Shown: positions 40,216 to 51,280 of the stretch, one piece after another
How the letters are laid out: every line of letters begins with the position of its first letter
How positions within the stretch are numbered: position 1 is the stretch's first letter
Source of the DNA: Bacillota bacterium
GTDB lineage: Bacteria > Bacillota > Clostridia > Christensenellales > SZUA-584
Assembly (NCBI GenBank): GCA_023415795.1
Contig: JAEZJG010000014.1
Location: 91,959-155,958, forward strand
Length of the DNA stretch: 64,000 nt
Reading direction: 5' to 3'
Notes under the pieces: generated by a model
Databases searched by the model: none
What the model was told of the DNA's origin: nothing
Seen by the model: the letters and a program-made list of their open reading frames with translations, nothing else
Made by a program: the position numbers and the translations under genes

Positions 40216-43146
40216 TTACACCCCTGTTTTAACGCCGGGGCCGGTCAGCGTGCTGCGTCCGCCCGAAAGCTTTCTCACCTCGATCTGTACGTCGATGCGC
40301 TCCTTGAGCGATTCCACATGTGATATCACGCCCACCAGCTTGCCCTCGCGGCTGCCCAGCGTGGACAGCGTTTGCAGAGCCGCCTCCATATATTTTTCAT
40401 CAAGAGATGCGAACCCCTCATCGATGAACAGCGAATCTATCCGTGCTTTTCCTGATGACATTTCTGAAAGACCCAACGCGAGTGAGAGCGACACGATAAA
40501 GCTCTCTCCACCCGATAGATTGGCAACGGGCCGTTTTATTCCCGCACAATACGTATCGATCACTGCCAATTCCAACGGTTTTCCGACATTAGTTTCATCT
40601 CGGATCAAAATGTACTGGTCGCTCATGCGCTTAAGGTTGGCATTGGCGAAGCGCAGCAGAGATTCGAAGGTGATGCTCTGCGCGATGCGGCTGAACTTGG
40701 AGCCGTCCGCTGAACCGATGAGAGCATTGAGCGCATCCCACTTCTCCAAAGACTTCTTTTGCACCGACTCCTCTGTTTTGAGGCTCTTGAGCTTGTGGCG
40801 GCTTTGCGCGTTCACCTTAAGTATCTGCGCCACAACGCCCTTCTGGGCTGTTTGTTCGGATATCAACGCACCCAGTGCATTCATGGCGAAGCGCAGAGCA
40901 TCCGCCTCCGGCTGCTCGTCCAGCCGTGAGGCCATCTCGGCCCACACCTCGTACCGCGCAAGCGTGTCCTGCGCGTCGGATACCGCCGTAACGTCTGCCG
41001 CATCCTTGAGCGCCGCCGCATAGGCTGCCTCCGTCTGTCGCGTTTCCTGCTCCAGCTCATCCTGCGTGCGGGCGATGTCCCGTGTGTTTTGCAGCACAGC
41101 GCGTTCAGCCTGCTCGGTGTCCTTGCGTCGCTGCTCCTTGACTGCGGTCAGCCGCTGAGTCAGAGCCTCCGCCGCTGCTTCTTCCGCGTCCGCCGTTTTG
41201 CCACCGAACAGCCGTGTGCGCTCCTCGCCCAGCGAAGCCGCTTTCGACCGCGCCTTGTTCAGCTCGTCTATCCGCGCCTCCATCTGTGCTGTGATGTCCT
41301 GTATTGCGCGGCGGTTGTTGTCGATCTGCTGCACGTCCTTGTCCACATCGCCCAGCTTTTGCGTCAGCTCGTTGACACGCTCCTGCATGTCGCCGCGCTG
41401 GCGTGACAATGCCGCATGCGTGCGCAACACAGTCTGCGCGTCGGCCAACGCCTGACGCAGCGCCGATGCGTCGCTCAAATTCGGTGTGTGCCCAGCCAGC
41501 CTTTCTGTTTGCTGCTGTACAAACGCTTCCTTTTCCGAGATCAGCTTGGCTTGCTCTGCCGCCGCTGCCGCCGCTGCTGCTGCTTGCTGGCGTACCTGTG
41601 TCAACTCACGCTGTGCCGTTTCGTTTTCCGCTTCGCACTTCTTGAGCCACTTATCATCGAACGGTTTGCCCGCCTCCGGATGCTCTGCGGAGCCGCACAA
41701 GGGGCACGGCTGACCGGGTTTAAGGTTCTGCCTTTCCTGACCAAATCGCTGCTCCAGACGCGCGTACAGCAGCTTGTCCTCCGCCTCCTTAGCAGGCAGC
41801 GACAACTCCTGCTCACGGGCTTGCAGCTGCTGTGCCTGTGTCTGCACCTGCTTGAGCTGCACCTGCCGCTCCGCAATCTCCGCCAACGCATCCGCAATGG
41901 GCGCAGCAATGCCCAGCATATCCATTTGCTGCTGCCAGTAAGCTTCGTCCTGCTGCTTCAACGCGTCGGCCATCTGCGTGCGCAGCGCCGCTTCGGCATG
42001 CTTTGCGGTGTCAAGCTTATCCTGTGCGCTTTTCAGCAGCCGAGGGCCCACGTTGGGATCACGGTACAGCGCGCCGTAAGTTTCTCTATCCTGATCCGGC
42101 ATATGCTTTTTAAACAATGTCAGTATGTCTTGCTTATAGAGGGTGATGCGTTTATTATCCGAGTCAATCTCTTTCGTGAGCCTATCGATCTCCGCTTGCT
42201 GCGAAGCCGTTTGCTGATCCAGTGCGCGCACAAGCTTGAGCGTTTCGGACAACGCCGCCTGTGCCTGCTTCTGCGCTGCTTCCTGCCGCTCTGCCTCAGC
42301 CAGCTCTCTCTGCCGGTCTGCCAGCGCGTCTGCCAGCGCGGGGGTGCTGCTGCTATACCGCTTGAGCTCGGTCTCCTTCGCCTTCAAACGGTTGATACCG
42401 TCGATGCATGCCGACAGCCTGTCTTTAAGCGCCGTGTGCAGGGGGATGGCTGCGTCCAACCGACTGAGCTCGTTCTCCCGCACAGCTGTTTCCGCTTCGC
42501 TCAGCACCTCGGCGGATATCTCCTCAATGCGTGTGCGCGTCTGCTGCAGCGCAAGGCGCGCCTGCTTGGCACGGTTATACGCTGCCATCGACAGGCGGCG
42601 GTACAACCCCATGTCCGTCATCTGCTCCAGTATCGCAGCACGGTCGTTGGAGTTTGCCTGCAAAAACTCGGCGAACCGGAACTGAGCCAGCATGATGGAG
42701 CGCGTAAAGCGCTCGAAGTTGAGCCCCGTCAGCTCCTCGATGATTGCCTCGGTGCTGCGGATGCTGTCGGCGAGCTGCTTCCATTGCCCGGCGTCGAGCT
42801 CAAACACCTCGCGCTTCACCGCGCGGAACGGCTTGGAGCCACGCGCGGTGCGTCCGTGCTCGAACCGGCTCATATACCGCTTGCCGCGTGAGGTGAACAC
42901 CACCTCCGCAACACATCCAGCTTCGTTCTTGTTCATCAGCTCGTCCTGCGTGTCGCTAATGGTGCCGATGCGCGGCGTACGCCCGTACAGAGCAAGGCAC
43001 ATCGCATCCATCACGGTGGTTTTACCCGCGCCCGAAGGCCCCACGATGGCGAACAGGCCGCCCGCGTACGCACGGTCGTTGAGATCTATCTCGAAGCGCC
43101 CCGCCAGTGAATTCAGGTTTTCGATGACCACTCTCTCTATGCGCAT
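40216..43146 (-). CDS. sbcC: Exonuclease subunit SbcC (Rad50-like)
   Basis: 976 residues. Walker A is VGPSGAGKTTVMDAMCLALY (about 32-51); a very long coiled coil is interrupted by the zinc hook PGQPCPLCG (about 480); the C-terminal ATPase half has LSGGESFIVSLSLALGLSEM and LFIDEGFASLD. With SbcD it forms an ATP-driven nuclease that opens hairpins and protein-blocked DNA ends. It overlaps sbcD by 10 bp, in the usual order sbcD-sbcC. Confidence 0.95.
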   Translation of the reverse strand: MRIERVVIENLNSLAGRFEIDLNDRAYAGGLFAIVGPSGAGKTTVMDAMCLALYGRTPRIGTISDTQDELMNKNEAGCVAEVVFTSRGKRYMSRFEHGRTARGSKPFRAVKREVFELDAGQWKQLADSIRSTEAIIEELTGLNFERFTRSIMLAQFRFAEFLQANSNDRAAILEQMTDMGLYRRLSMAAYNRAKQARLALQQTRTRIEEISAEVLSEAETAVRENELSRLDAAIPLHTALKDRLSACIDGINRLKAKETELKRYSSSTPALADALADRQRELAEAERQEAAQKQAQAALSETLKLVRALDQQTASQQAEIDRLTKEIDSDNKRITLYKQDILTLFKKHMPDQDRETYGALYRDPNVGPRLLKSAQDKLDTAKHAEAALRTQMADALKQQDEAYWQQQMDMLGIAAPIADALAEIAERQVQLKQVQTQAQQLQAREQELSLPAKEAEDKLLYARLEQRFGQERQNLKPGQPCPLCGSAEHPEAGKPFDDKWLKKCEAENETAQRELTQVRQQAAAAAAAAAEQAKLISEKEAFVQQQTERLAGHTPNLSDASALRQALADAQTVLRTHAALSRQRGDMQERVNELTQKLGDVDKDVQQIDNNRRAIQDITAQMEARIDELNKARSKAASLGEERTRLFGGKTADAEEAAAEALTQRLTAVKEQRRKDTEQAERAVLQNTRDIARTQDELEQETRQTEAAYAAALKDAADVTAVSDAQDTLARYEVWAEMASRLDEQPEADALRFAMNALGALISEQTAQKGVVAQILKVNAQSRHKLKSLKTEESVQKKSLEKWDALNALIGSADGSKFSRIAQSITFESLLRFANANLKRMSDQYILIRDETNVGKPLELAVIDTYCAGIKRPVANLSGGESFIVSLSLALGLSEMSSGKARIDSLFIDEGFASLDEKYMEAALQTLSTLGSREGKLVGVISHVESLKERIDVQIEVRKLSGGRSTLTGPGVKTGV

Positions 43147-44336
43147 GATTCCGCATCCTCCAGCTCTGCGACCAGCTCGTTAAAGCCGCCGATCAGCGCA
43201 TTTCGCTGATCCTCGCTTATTTGGGCGCTTTCCAGACAGCGCAGAAACACATCCTGCACCGACAGTGTTTCCAGCGTTTCCGCCTCGCCCGCGCTGATGG
43301 ACTGATTTGCCGCACCCGCCGCTCGGATGCTCAGCACCTGTGCGCGCCCGCCCTTCACCGCGTCGTTGACGTCTGCCGCCAGATGTGGACAAGCATCCGT
43401 GCCGGTGTAGGTCACCTCTATCCAGACGTCCTCATTCGCCAGCGTCGCCAGCTCCGACAATATCTCTTCGCGCCCGCCGCGAACCGCGACCAACCGCGCG
43501 AATTCGGGCACCTCAATCTCATTTACCGCCATGCCGCCGGAAAAGTCCACCTCCAGCACGCGCTTTTTGGACGTTTCGCCGAAGCTCATCGCCAGCGGCG
43601 CGCCACTGTAGCGGATATGCTCCCGGCCGGCTACGCGCTGCGCCCCATGGATGTGCCCCAGTGCCACGTAATCGATTTCCGCGGGAAATATATCCGCGCC
43701 CACCTGACCCAGCGTGCCCACGTACAGCTCGCGCACGCCGTCGCCCTCGCTACGCAGCGCACCCGCCGCAAACAGATGCCCCGTCGCCATAATGGGCACG
43801 TCGCCGTACTGCTCCTGCATTGTTATCGCTGCGCTCACCGCATTGCGATAGAATTGCGCCGTCGCTCGGACTATTTTCTCGTCGCTGCTTTCGCTGTCGT
43901 CCTCCAGACGCACCAGCTCGGATTTGCGCAGATACGGCACAGCGATGCACAGTGCACCCACTGTCCCATCCTGTTTCTGCAGCGGTATCACGTGACGCGC
44001 CGGTTCTCCCGCAAGGCCGATGGTGTGAATATTCAGCCGCTCCAGCACGCCTGAGGGCGCCTCCAGCAGCGTGGGTGAATCGTGATTGCCCGCAACCACC
44101 ACCACCGTTTTGCAGCAGGTTCCCAGCAGCGATGTAAGAAAGTCGTAGTACAACCGCTGAGCCTGTCCGCCCGGTGCACCGTTGTCGAACACATCGCCCG
44201 CCACGATTAGCGCATCGATCTCCCGCTCGCAGATCGTATTTTTAAGCCATTGCAGGAGCTGTTCGTGCTCCTCGTATCTCTTCTTTGCGTACAGCGTGTG
44301 CCCGATGTGCCAGTCAGACGTGTGCAGTATCTTCAT
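43137..44336 (-). CDS. sbcD: Exonuclease subunit SbcD (Mre11-like)
   Basis: 399 residues from ATG 44336 (GGGAGGG upstream). Metallophosphoesterase motifs are all present: LHTSDWHIGH, VAGDVFDNG, VVAGNHDSP, and the later GHLFAAG and ALGHIHGAQ. These bind two Mn ions for nuclease activity. It pairs with SbcC, encoded directly after it. Confidence 0.95.
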   Translation of the reverse strand: MKILHTSDWHIGHTLYAKKRYEEHEQLLQWLKNTICEREIDALIVAGDVFDNGAPGGQAQRLYYDFLTSLLGTCCKTVVVVAGNHDSPTLLEAPSGVLERLNIHTIGLAGEPARHVIPLQKQDGTVGALCIAVPYLRKSELVRLEDDSESSDEKIVRATAQFYRNAVSAAITMQEQYGDVPIMATGHLFAAGALRSEGDGVRELYVGTLGQVGADIFPAEIDYVALGHIHGAQRVAGREHIRYSGAPLAMSFGETSKKRVLEVDFSGGMAVNEIEVPEFARLVAVRGGREEILSELATLANEDVWIEVTYTGTDACPHLAADVNDAVKGGRAQVLSIRAAGAANQSISAGEAETLETLSVQDVFLRCLESAQISEDQRNALIGGFNELVAELEDAESCA

Positions 44337-44441
44337 GCGCCCTCCCATTTATATCAAGTCTGGCGGTATTTCCATTTGCTATCATCCATTCTATCACGCA
44401 CGATACCCCTTTTCAATGCGGGTACACGTTATCGATAAACC

Positions 44442-44465
44442 AAAAAAGGCCATCTGCTGGCTTTC
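44442..44465 (-). terminator. Weak terminator after the 45420-44576 operon
   Basis: On the minus strand AAAGCCA GCAGA TGGCCTTTTTT folds with one mismatch and ends in a T-run. Confidence 0.4.
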
Positions 44466-44482
44466 TGCTTGATGACAGTCAT

Positions 44483-44546
44483 CGGGATTCTCAAGGGATG
44501 AATCCCTCGGTGGCATGGAGGCAGAGCCTCCGTGGTCATAGACCTG
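44483..44546 (+). repeat. Dispersed intergenic repeat, copy C
   Basis: CGGGATTCTCAAGGGAT and its partial complement AATCCCT, then GGAGGCAGAGCCTCC, then GGTCATAGACCT. It shares order and sequence with the copies at 55231-55300 and 55340-55408. With the terminator above it fills the 239-bp gap between sbcD and the gene at 44576. Confidence 0.75.
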
Positions 44547-44575
44547 CGACTGTAAAATGATTAGATAGTCGCGGT

Positions 44576-45283
44576 TTATAGCAAACCGGTATCGCGTATC
44601 GCTGCCGCGTATGCCGTGAATGGCGGAGTTTCATGCTCGATATCCTGCTGTGTCACGCCCCGCCAAAGCGTTATTTCGTCCATAAGCGCCTTGCAGCCGT
44701 CGTCCATCTGCCAATGCCCGGTGGATAATTCTATACTGAACACCATTTTCTTTGTGCGCACTGGCGGAGTTTTATTGCCAAACAGGCGCTGCCAGAAGCC
44801 TTTCTTCGGTGGCCGCTGTTCTCTTTCCACCTCCGCGTAAAAACGCTCCGTATTCGCATTCCGAGGGATGGCCAGAAAAGTGTACGATAATCCGTACTGT
44901 TCGTCGGGTATATTTCGGGCGGCTTCCATGTTCATATGGGATTGCTCCGCCCACTTCTTCCAGACCTCGACGTTTGCAGTCTGCGGCGGCATAGGCGGTC
45001 GTGCCACCGCCGCGCTATGATGATTCATAAGCACATTCATCTTAAACGCCTGCCGCTTTGCGTGCGACACGGAAATCTCATAAGCGCCGTATGCTTCTTT
45101 CAAATGCTGCACCAGATCTTCGCCGGTTACACGCGATACCCGCGGTACGGCCACAGCTTTGCACCGTTCCACTGTCTTACGCCACTGGCTGTCGGCCTTT
45201 GGCTTAGCCAAAAAAACAGCGGTCGGTCCGTCTGCGCCGCCGATGATGCCAATAGAGCTGGCGTCTTTCAATCTGCTGCTCAT
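44576..45283 (-). CDS. Soluble protein carrying the Na+-decarboxylase beta-subunit signature
   Basis: 235 residues. Residues 10-25 read SSIGIIGGADGPTAVFL, nearly identical to the sodium-binding signature of OadB/GcdB-type decarboxylase beta subunits (IGIIGGADGPTxIF). Those are membrane proteins of about 400 residues; this one has no membrane segment. The rest (KKWAEQSHMNMEAARNIPDE, RLFGNKTPPVRTKKM, ITLWRGVTQQDIEHETPPFT) is not recognised. Its start overlaps the stop of a small lipoprotein gene (ATGA), so the two are translated together. A transported or duplicated signature peptide fused to an unrelated domain is one reading; function is unknown. Confidence 0.7.
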   Translation of the reverse strand: MSSRLKDASSIGIIGGADGPTAVFLAKPKADSQWRKTVERCKAVAVPRVSRVTGEDLVQHLKEAYGAYEISVSHAKRQAFKMNVLMNHHSAAVARPPMPPQTANVEVWKKWAEQSHMNMEAARNIPDEQYGLSYTFLAIPRNANTERFYAEVEREQRPPKKGFWQRLFGNKTPPVRTKKMVFSIELSTGHWQMDDGCKALMDEITLWRGVTQQDIEHETPPFTAYAAAIRDTGLL

Positions 45284-45420
45284 TCACTCTTCTCTGGTGT
45301 TGCTTCAATAGCTGGCGTTTCCGAAACGACGGGGCAGAACTGCCGCTCCACCGTTACGCGGCAGGCCGTGAGCGACAGCAACAAAGCTATTGTTATCAGG
45401 CCAAATACTGCTCTTCGCAC
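45280..45420 (-). CDS. Small lipoprotein (46 residues)
   Basis: Start GTG 45420 with AGGAG nine bases before. The sequence begins MRRAVFGLITIALLLSLTAC, a compact signal peptide with lipobox LTAC, then RVTVERQFCPVVSETPA and a short acidic tail. The stop overlaps the ATG of the 44576 gene. Too short to assign; the perfect operon overlap and lipobox make it a real gene. Confidence 0.7.
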   Translation of the reverse strand: MRRAVFGLITIALLLSLTACRVTVERQFCPVVSETPAIEATPEKSE

Positions 45421-45462
45421 TTCTGTCTCCTTTCGGCTGTGCCAAATACTATATCTATGCGC

Positions 45463-46317
45463 TCACCACATAGCTTCATCGTTCAGATATCGCCTCACGC
45501 CTGCCATCAGCAGCCCGGTCTTCTCGTCGGGCAGCTCGGGAAGCTGCTCATATCGGTGGATATCAAAACCTTTCTTGCTGAGCACAAAGCCCAGCCGCTT
45601 TGCCTCAATCGCATGCTGCGGGCAGCCGTAGGCACAGCCAAAGCACATCACACAGCTGGTGCCGAATACGGGTCTGCCGTGCTCCATGCGGATGTTGTCG
45701 CCCGGGCAGCTGCGCATACACCAGCCGCAGCCGTTGCACGCGTCCGTTGCGGTCAGCTGCTTCCCGAAATGATGTGCCCCCTTATGCTCTGCCAGACACA
45801 GTGCGGACATCATGCGGTCTATCGCCTGTGGCTTTACCCGCCGCTCCATACCATTCAATACATCGTCCGCAATGCGTGCCGCCCTCTCCGGCAGCACAGC
45901 CAGCAGCCGCTGCGCCAGAAAATCGGGCGTCGCTACGCTCATGTTAGACGGCATCACAAGGGTTTGCTCGTACACCACGCGATAGCCCTTGGCTTCAAGC
46001 CGCCGAATGCTGCCGCCGCGGCAGGCAGTGTTGGGGAATATTTCGCCGCCGCCCGACACGGATATCACCACGGCGTGAGTGCCCTCCACCGGTGTCAGCG
46101 CCTCCAACCACTCATGCACCGGCAGGGGTGCGTTGGCCGCATGAACGGCAAAAAGCAATACCAGCAGCGATTCATCACCGTGTGGTATTGCTTTGTTCCT
46201 TTTGATCTGCTGCTTATCCACGGTCAGACCGCGCTGCATAAACGCCGCGGCCATCGAATCCGCCGCCTTTGCTGTGCCGCCTGTGCCGGTAAAATACGCG
46301 ATCAATGCCGCTGCCAT
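45463..46317 (-). CDS. EFR1-type flavodoxin/ferredoxin protein
   Basis: 284 residues. The N-terminal part is flavodoxin-like (LIAYFTGTGGTAKAADSMAA for the FMN phosphate loop; VVISVSGGGE). The C-terminal half (about 190-245) has two 4Fe-4S clusters: CNGCGWCMRSCP and CVMCFGCAYGCP. This is the layout of the EFR1 family of electron transfer proteins in anaerobes. Partner enzymes are unknown. It lies 23 bp upstream of the dapL stop on the same strand, so read-through from dapL is possible. Confidence 0.87.
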   Translation of the reverse strand: MAAALIAYFTGTGGTAKAADSMAAAFMQRGLTVDKQQIKRNKAIPHGDESLLVLLFAVHAANAPLPVHEWLEALTPVEGTHAVVISVSGGGEIFPNTACRGGSIRRLEAKGYRVVYEQTLVMPSNMSVATPDFLAQRLLAVLPERAARIADDVLNGMERRVKPQAIDRMMSALCLAEHKGAHHFGKQLTATDACNGCGWCMRSCPGDNIRMEHGRPVFGTSCVMCFGCAYGCPQHAIEAKRLGFVLSKKGFDIHRYEQLPELPDEKTGLLMAGVRRYLNDEAMW

Positions 46318-46339
46318 ATCGAATCCTTTCGGATTTATC

Positions 46340-47551
46340 TCATACCTTCAGCTTAGAAAACCGATCCATCGCCTTGATGGTGTTCTCAAGCGTGTTGAAC
46401 GCTGTCAAACGGAAGTAACCCTCGCCCGCGCTGCCAAAGCCCGCGCCCGGCGTACCCGCCACGCCTGCGTCCAGCAGAGCATCGAAGAAGTCCCACGACG
46501 GCATGCCGCCCGGCGTCTTCAGCCATACGTACGGCGAGTTCACACCGCCCCAGCAGTCGATACCGATGGAGGCCAGCCCCTCGCGGATCACCTTGGCGTT
46601 GCCGAGGTAGAAGTGGACGATCTCCTTAATCTGTGCCTTGCCGGCATCCGAATAGCAGGCGAGTGCGCCCTTCTGCGTCACATACGGCACACCGTTGAAC
46701 TTAGTGGTATGGCGGCGGTTCCACATTGCGTTCAGGGAATGCAAGTTGCCGTCGCTGTCCGCGCCCATCAGTGCCTTGGGCACCACGGTGAAAGCGCAGC
46801 GCGTGCCCGTGAAGCCCGCCGTCTTGGAATAGCTGCGGAACTCAATCGCCACTTCCTTCGCGCCCTCTATCTCGTAGATGCTGTGCGGGATGCCGTCCTC
46901 GCGGATAAATGCTTCGTACGCCGCGTCAAACAGTATGATCGCGCCGTTCTTTTTCGCAAACTGCACCCACTCCGTCAGCTCTGCCTTGGTCAGCGCGGTG
47001 CCTGTCGGGTTGTTGGGGTAGCAGAGGTATATGATGTCCACCGGAGCCGTAGGCAGAGAGGGTTTAAAGCCGTTGGCCGCGCTGCACGGCAGATAGGTGA
47101 TGTTCTCATAGCCGTTCTTCGCCGCGTCAAAATCGCCCGAACGCCCCGCCATCACGTTGGTGTCCACATACACCGGATACACCGGGTCCAGCACCGCGAT
47201 GGTGCACTGGTCGGAGAACAGCTCCTGTATATTGCCGGTGTCGCACTTTGCGCCGTCGGAGACGAACACCTCGTCCGCCGAAATGCCCAGCCCCGCGTAG
47301 TCGTATGCGGCTATAGCTTCGCGCAGCCACGCATAGCCTTGCTCGGGGCCGTAGCCGTGAAAGCCGCCAGCTGTCGCCATATCGTCCACCGCCGCCTTCA
47401 TCGCTTCGGTGACGGCGGGCGGCAGCGGGCAGGTGACATCGCCGATGCCCAGCTTGATGATATCGCCGCCATGTGCGCCTATCCGCTTCGCCATTTCGGC
47501 AAATAGATAGCTTCCTCTTAAGCGGCTGTAGTTCTCGTTGATCAATACCAT
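46340..47551 (-). CDS. dapL: LL-diaminopimelate aminotransferase
   Basis: 403 residues from ATG 47551 with AAGGAGA; the longer frame runs into aroE. It converts tetrahydrodipicolinate to LL-diaminopimelate in one step, for lysine and peptidoglycan. Marks are YSRLRGSYLFAEMAKR, KLGIGDVTCPLPPAV, the PLP region DPVYPVYVDTN, CYPNNPTGT and the PLP lysine in RSYSKTAGFTGTRCAF. The DapL pathway is typical of Clostridia, plants and some archaea. It follows aroE by 14 bp. Confidence 0.95.
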   Translation of the reverse strand: MVLINENYSRLRGSYLFAEMAKRIGAHGGDIIKLGIGDVTCPLPPAVTEAMKAAVDDMATAGGFHGYGPEQGYAWLREAIAAYDYAGLGISADEVFVSDGAKCDTGNIQELFSDQCTIAVLDPVYPVYVDTNVMAGRSGDFDAAKNGYENITYLPCSAANGFKPSLPTAPVDIIYLCYPNNPTGTALTKAELTEWVQFAKKNGAIILFDAAYEAFIREDGIPHSIYEIEGAKEVAIEFRSYSKTAGFTGTRCAFTVVPKALMGADSDGNLHSLNAMWNRRHTTKFNGVPYVTQKGALACYSDAGKAQIKEIVHFYLGNAKVIREGLASIGIDCWGGVNSPYVWLKTPGGMPSWDFFDALLDAGVAGTPGAGFGSAGEGYFRLTAFNTLENTIKAMDRFSKLKV

Positions 47552-47565
47552 TGGTGTATCTCCTT

Positions 47566-48423
47566 TTATTCTTCGCTGAACGCCCGCTGTAATGCACAGA
47601 GCATCACATCCGCAGGCGCTTTTTTTCCTGTCCATATCTCAAAGCCGATCGCACCCTGATGGACGAGCATACCCGCCCCGGTGATCAGCTTTTTTGCTCC
47701 TCGCTTTTTCGCTTCGTTCAGAAACGGTGTCATCGGCGGGTTCGGAATCACATCACACACCACCATCGCATCCGTAATGCCCGCCATGTCGATGTCCGGC
47801 AGGCTTGTGTCGGGATAAAGCCCCACGGAGGTTGCGTTCACCAGTATATTCGCATCGGTGGGTATGGCAACTGTCCCTGACCATTTAATGTACGCTGCTT
47901 CACAGCCGGTGCTGTCCGACACCAGCTTTGCCAAAGACGCGCCGCGCTCCTCGTTTCGGTTATATATGTATAGCTTCTTTGCGCCCGCCAGAGCGGCCTC
48001 AACAGCGATTGCCCGGCCTGCGCCGCCCGCGCCCAGCAGCGCAATTGTTGCGCCCTTGAGCGCCACGCCCGCTTCATCCAGCGAACGCGCAAAGCCCTGA
48101 CCGTCCGTGTTATAGCCAATCAGCGTTCCGTTGTCGTTCTTCACGGTGTTCACCGCGCCGATCAGCGCCGCGCTTTTGTCTACCCTGTCCAAAAAGGGGA
48201 TGCAAGCCACCTTGTGCGGTATCGTGAGGTTGATGCCCTTGAAGCTCAGTGCCCGAAGCGACTGCATTGCGTCCTTCAACGCCTCCGGCTTCACCAGCAG
48301 CGTCAGATAACGCCAGAACAGACCCATGGCTTCAAACGCGGCTTCCTGTATGACCACGGTCGGGTTTTCGTCCACCGGATACCCAAAAACGCCCACCAGC
48401 TCGTGCCGGAAATTCTTTGCCAT
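47566..48423 (-). CDS. aroE: Shikimate dehydrogenase
   Basis: 285 residues. The substrate half has NLTIPHK and NTVKNDNGTLIGYNTDGQGF with the catalytic Lys and Asp; the NADP half has LLGAGGAGRAIAVEAA and NRNEERG. It reduces 3-dehydroshikimate to shikimate. First gene of an operon with dapL, joining aromatic and diaminopimelate synthesis. ATG 48423 has GTGAGGGGC upstream. Confidence 0.94.
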   Translation of the reverse strand: MAKNFRHELVGVFGYPVDENPTVVIQEAAFEAMGLFWRYLTLLVKPEALKDAMQSLRALSFKGINLTIPHKVACIPFLDRVDKSAALIGAVNTVKNDNGTLIGYNTDGQGFARSLDEAGVALKGATIALLGAGGAGRAIAVEAALAGAKKLYIYNRNEERGASLAKLVSDSTGCEAAYIKWSGTVAIPTDANILVNATSVGLYPDTSLPDIDMAGITDAMVVCDVIPNPPMTPFLNEAKKRGAKKLITGAGMLVHQGAIGFEIWTGKKAPADVMLCALQRAFSEE

Positions 48424-48581
48424 CTGAGCCCCTCACTTTCGTAGTTTCCTCAGTTTGTAACCATATTTTATTTTACTCCAATTCACGCGCACGCGTCAAC
48501 CTACAGAGGGGCCGCCGCGGGTGATTGCTAACACTTGCGAAGCCGCTTGAATAACCTGATAGTGGAGGGAGGAATAACGCT

Positions 48582-49076
48582 ATGCTGCCATATAACCGGG
48601 AAGCCGCGGTGGACTATGCGCGCAAGTGGGCGTTGTCGCGCAACCCGAACTACTACAACTTCGACAAGCTGGGCGGAGACTGCACCAACTTCGTATCACA
48701 GTGCATTCACGCGGGCGGCGGGGTTATGAATCCGACACCCACCTTTGGCTGGTATTATGACAGCGCCAACAGCCGCTCGCCCTCGTGGACGGGTGTGGAG
48801 TTTCTGCATAGCTTTCTGGTGCGCGAGTCCGGGCAGGGGCCGGTGGGTATTGAGGTGCCGATGGAGCAGGTGCAGCCGGGGGATATATCACAGTTCGCTT
48901 CCGATAAAGGGCGGTTTTCCCACTCGCAGATAATCGTCTCGGTGGGATCGCCACTGTCGTTGGAAAGCATACTTGTCTGCACACACACCTACGATAGCTT
49001 AGATCGTGCGCTGTCCACCTATGAGTATACAAAGATACGCTTTATTCACATACTTGGTTCCCGATTGGGCAAATAG
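48582..49076 (+). CDS. Putative amidase-domain protein (Amidase_6 type)
   Basis: 164 residues, GGAGGGAGG before ATG 48582. It matches the amidase_6 family: YNREAAVDYARKWALSRNPN at the start, then GGDCTNFVSQCIHAGG with the presumed nucleophile Cys, and FSHSQIIVSVGSP with the presumed His. The family is a NlpC/P60-like cysteine hydrolase of Bacillota. No signal peptide is seen, unlike many relatives, so it may act in the mother cell or spore. Monocistronic. Confidence 0.82.
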   Translation: MLPYNREAAVDYARKWALSRNPNYYNFDKLGGDCTNFVSQCIHAGGGVMNPTPTFGWYYDSANSRSPSWTGVEFLHSFLVRESGQGPVGIEVPMEQVQPGDISQFASDKGRFSHSQIIVSVGSPLSLESILVCTHTYDSLDRALSTYEYTKIRFIHILGSRLGK

Positions 49077-49095
49077 CCATTTTACATAAAAAACC

Positions 49096-49124
49096 TTGTA
49101 TTATGACGTTCAAAAGCATATAAT
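49096..49124 (+). promoter_or_regulatory. Promoter of typA
   Basis: TTGTAT (49096-49101), 17-bp spacer, TATAAT (49119-49124), 33 bp before the start codon. Confidence 0.7.
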
Positions 49125-49157
49125 CATCTGCGGTCAACAAATAATAACGGAGATAGT

Positions 49158-50972
<1,815 letters not shown>

Positions 50973-50992
50973 TATAAGGAAACGATACGAAA

Positions 50993-51020
50993 GCAGGGTG
51001 GTGCGCCATCCTGCTTTTTT
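50993..51020 (+). terminator. Terminator of typA
   Basis: GCAGGGTGG TGCG CCATCCTGC followed by TTTTTT. Confidence 0.9.
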
Positions 51021-51053
51021 GGATGGGTTGTATGAGGGATAATAGCGGGAAAC

Positions 51054-51280
51054 TTAGCCGCCCGCTGCCGCCTTCATAAACGCCTCAACAGATAGAGGCT
51101 CATAGTCGGCCAGCTTTATATCGCTGGTGGCCTGCTGAAACACGTAACCACTGCGGGATAGGTTTCCTCCGCATTGATCGCGGCGATATCCGGCTTTTCG
51201 GTACAGCCTGACAGCATGATGGTTCCCAGCACAGCGATAATCGCAAACACTGTGGTTTGCACGCGTATCGTTTTTGCCAT
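51054..51280 (-). pseudogene. Small lipoprotein gene with a one-base frameshift
   Basis: From ATG 51280 the frame reads MAKTIRVQTTVFAIIAVLGT with lipobox MLSGC and goes on to about residue 43. Then the next frame carries GYVFQQATSDIKLADYEPLS and VEAFMKAAAGG to a stop at 51054. The 227 nt are one base short of a whole number of codons; one G missing from a GG(G) near 51146-51151 would restore a 75-residue lipoprotein. It may be a decaying gene or a sequencing error. Confidence 0.55.

Noticed and set aside
41416..42891. A 491-codon plus-strand frame opposite sbcC
   Set aside because: Leu/Arg/Cys-rich shadow of the coiled-coil gene; no motif or start signal.
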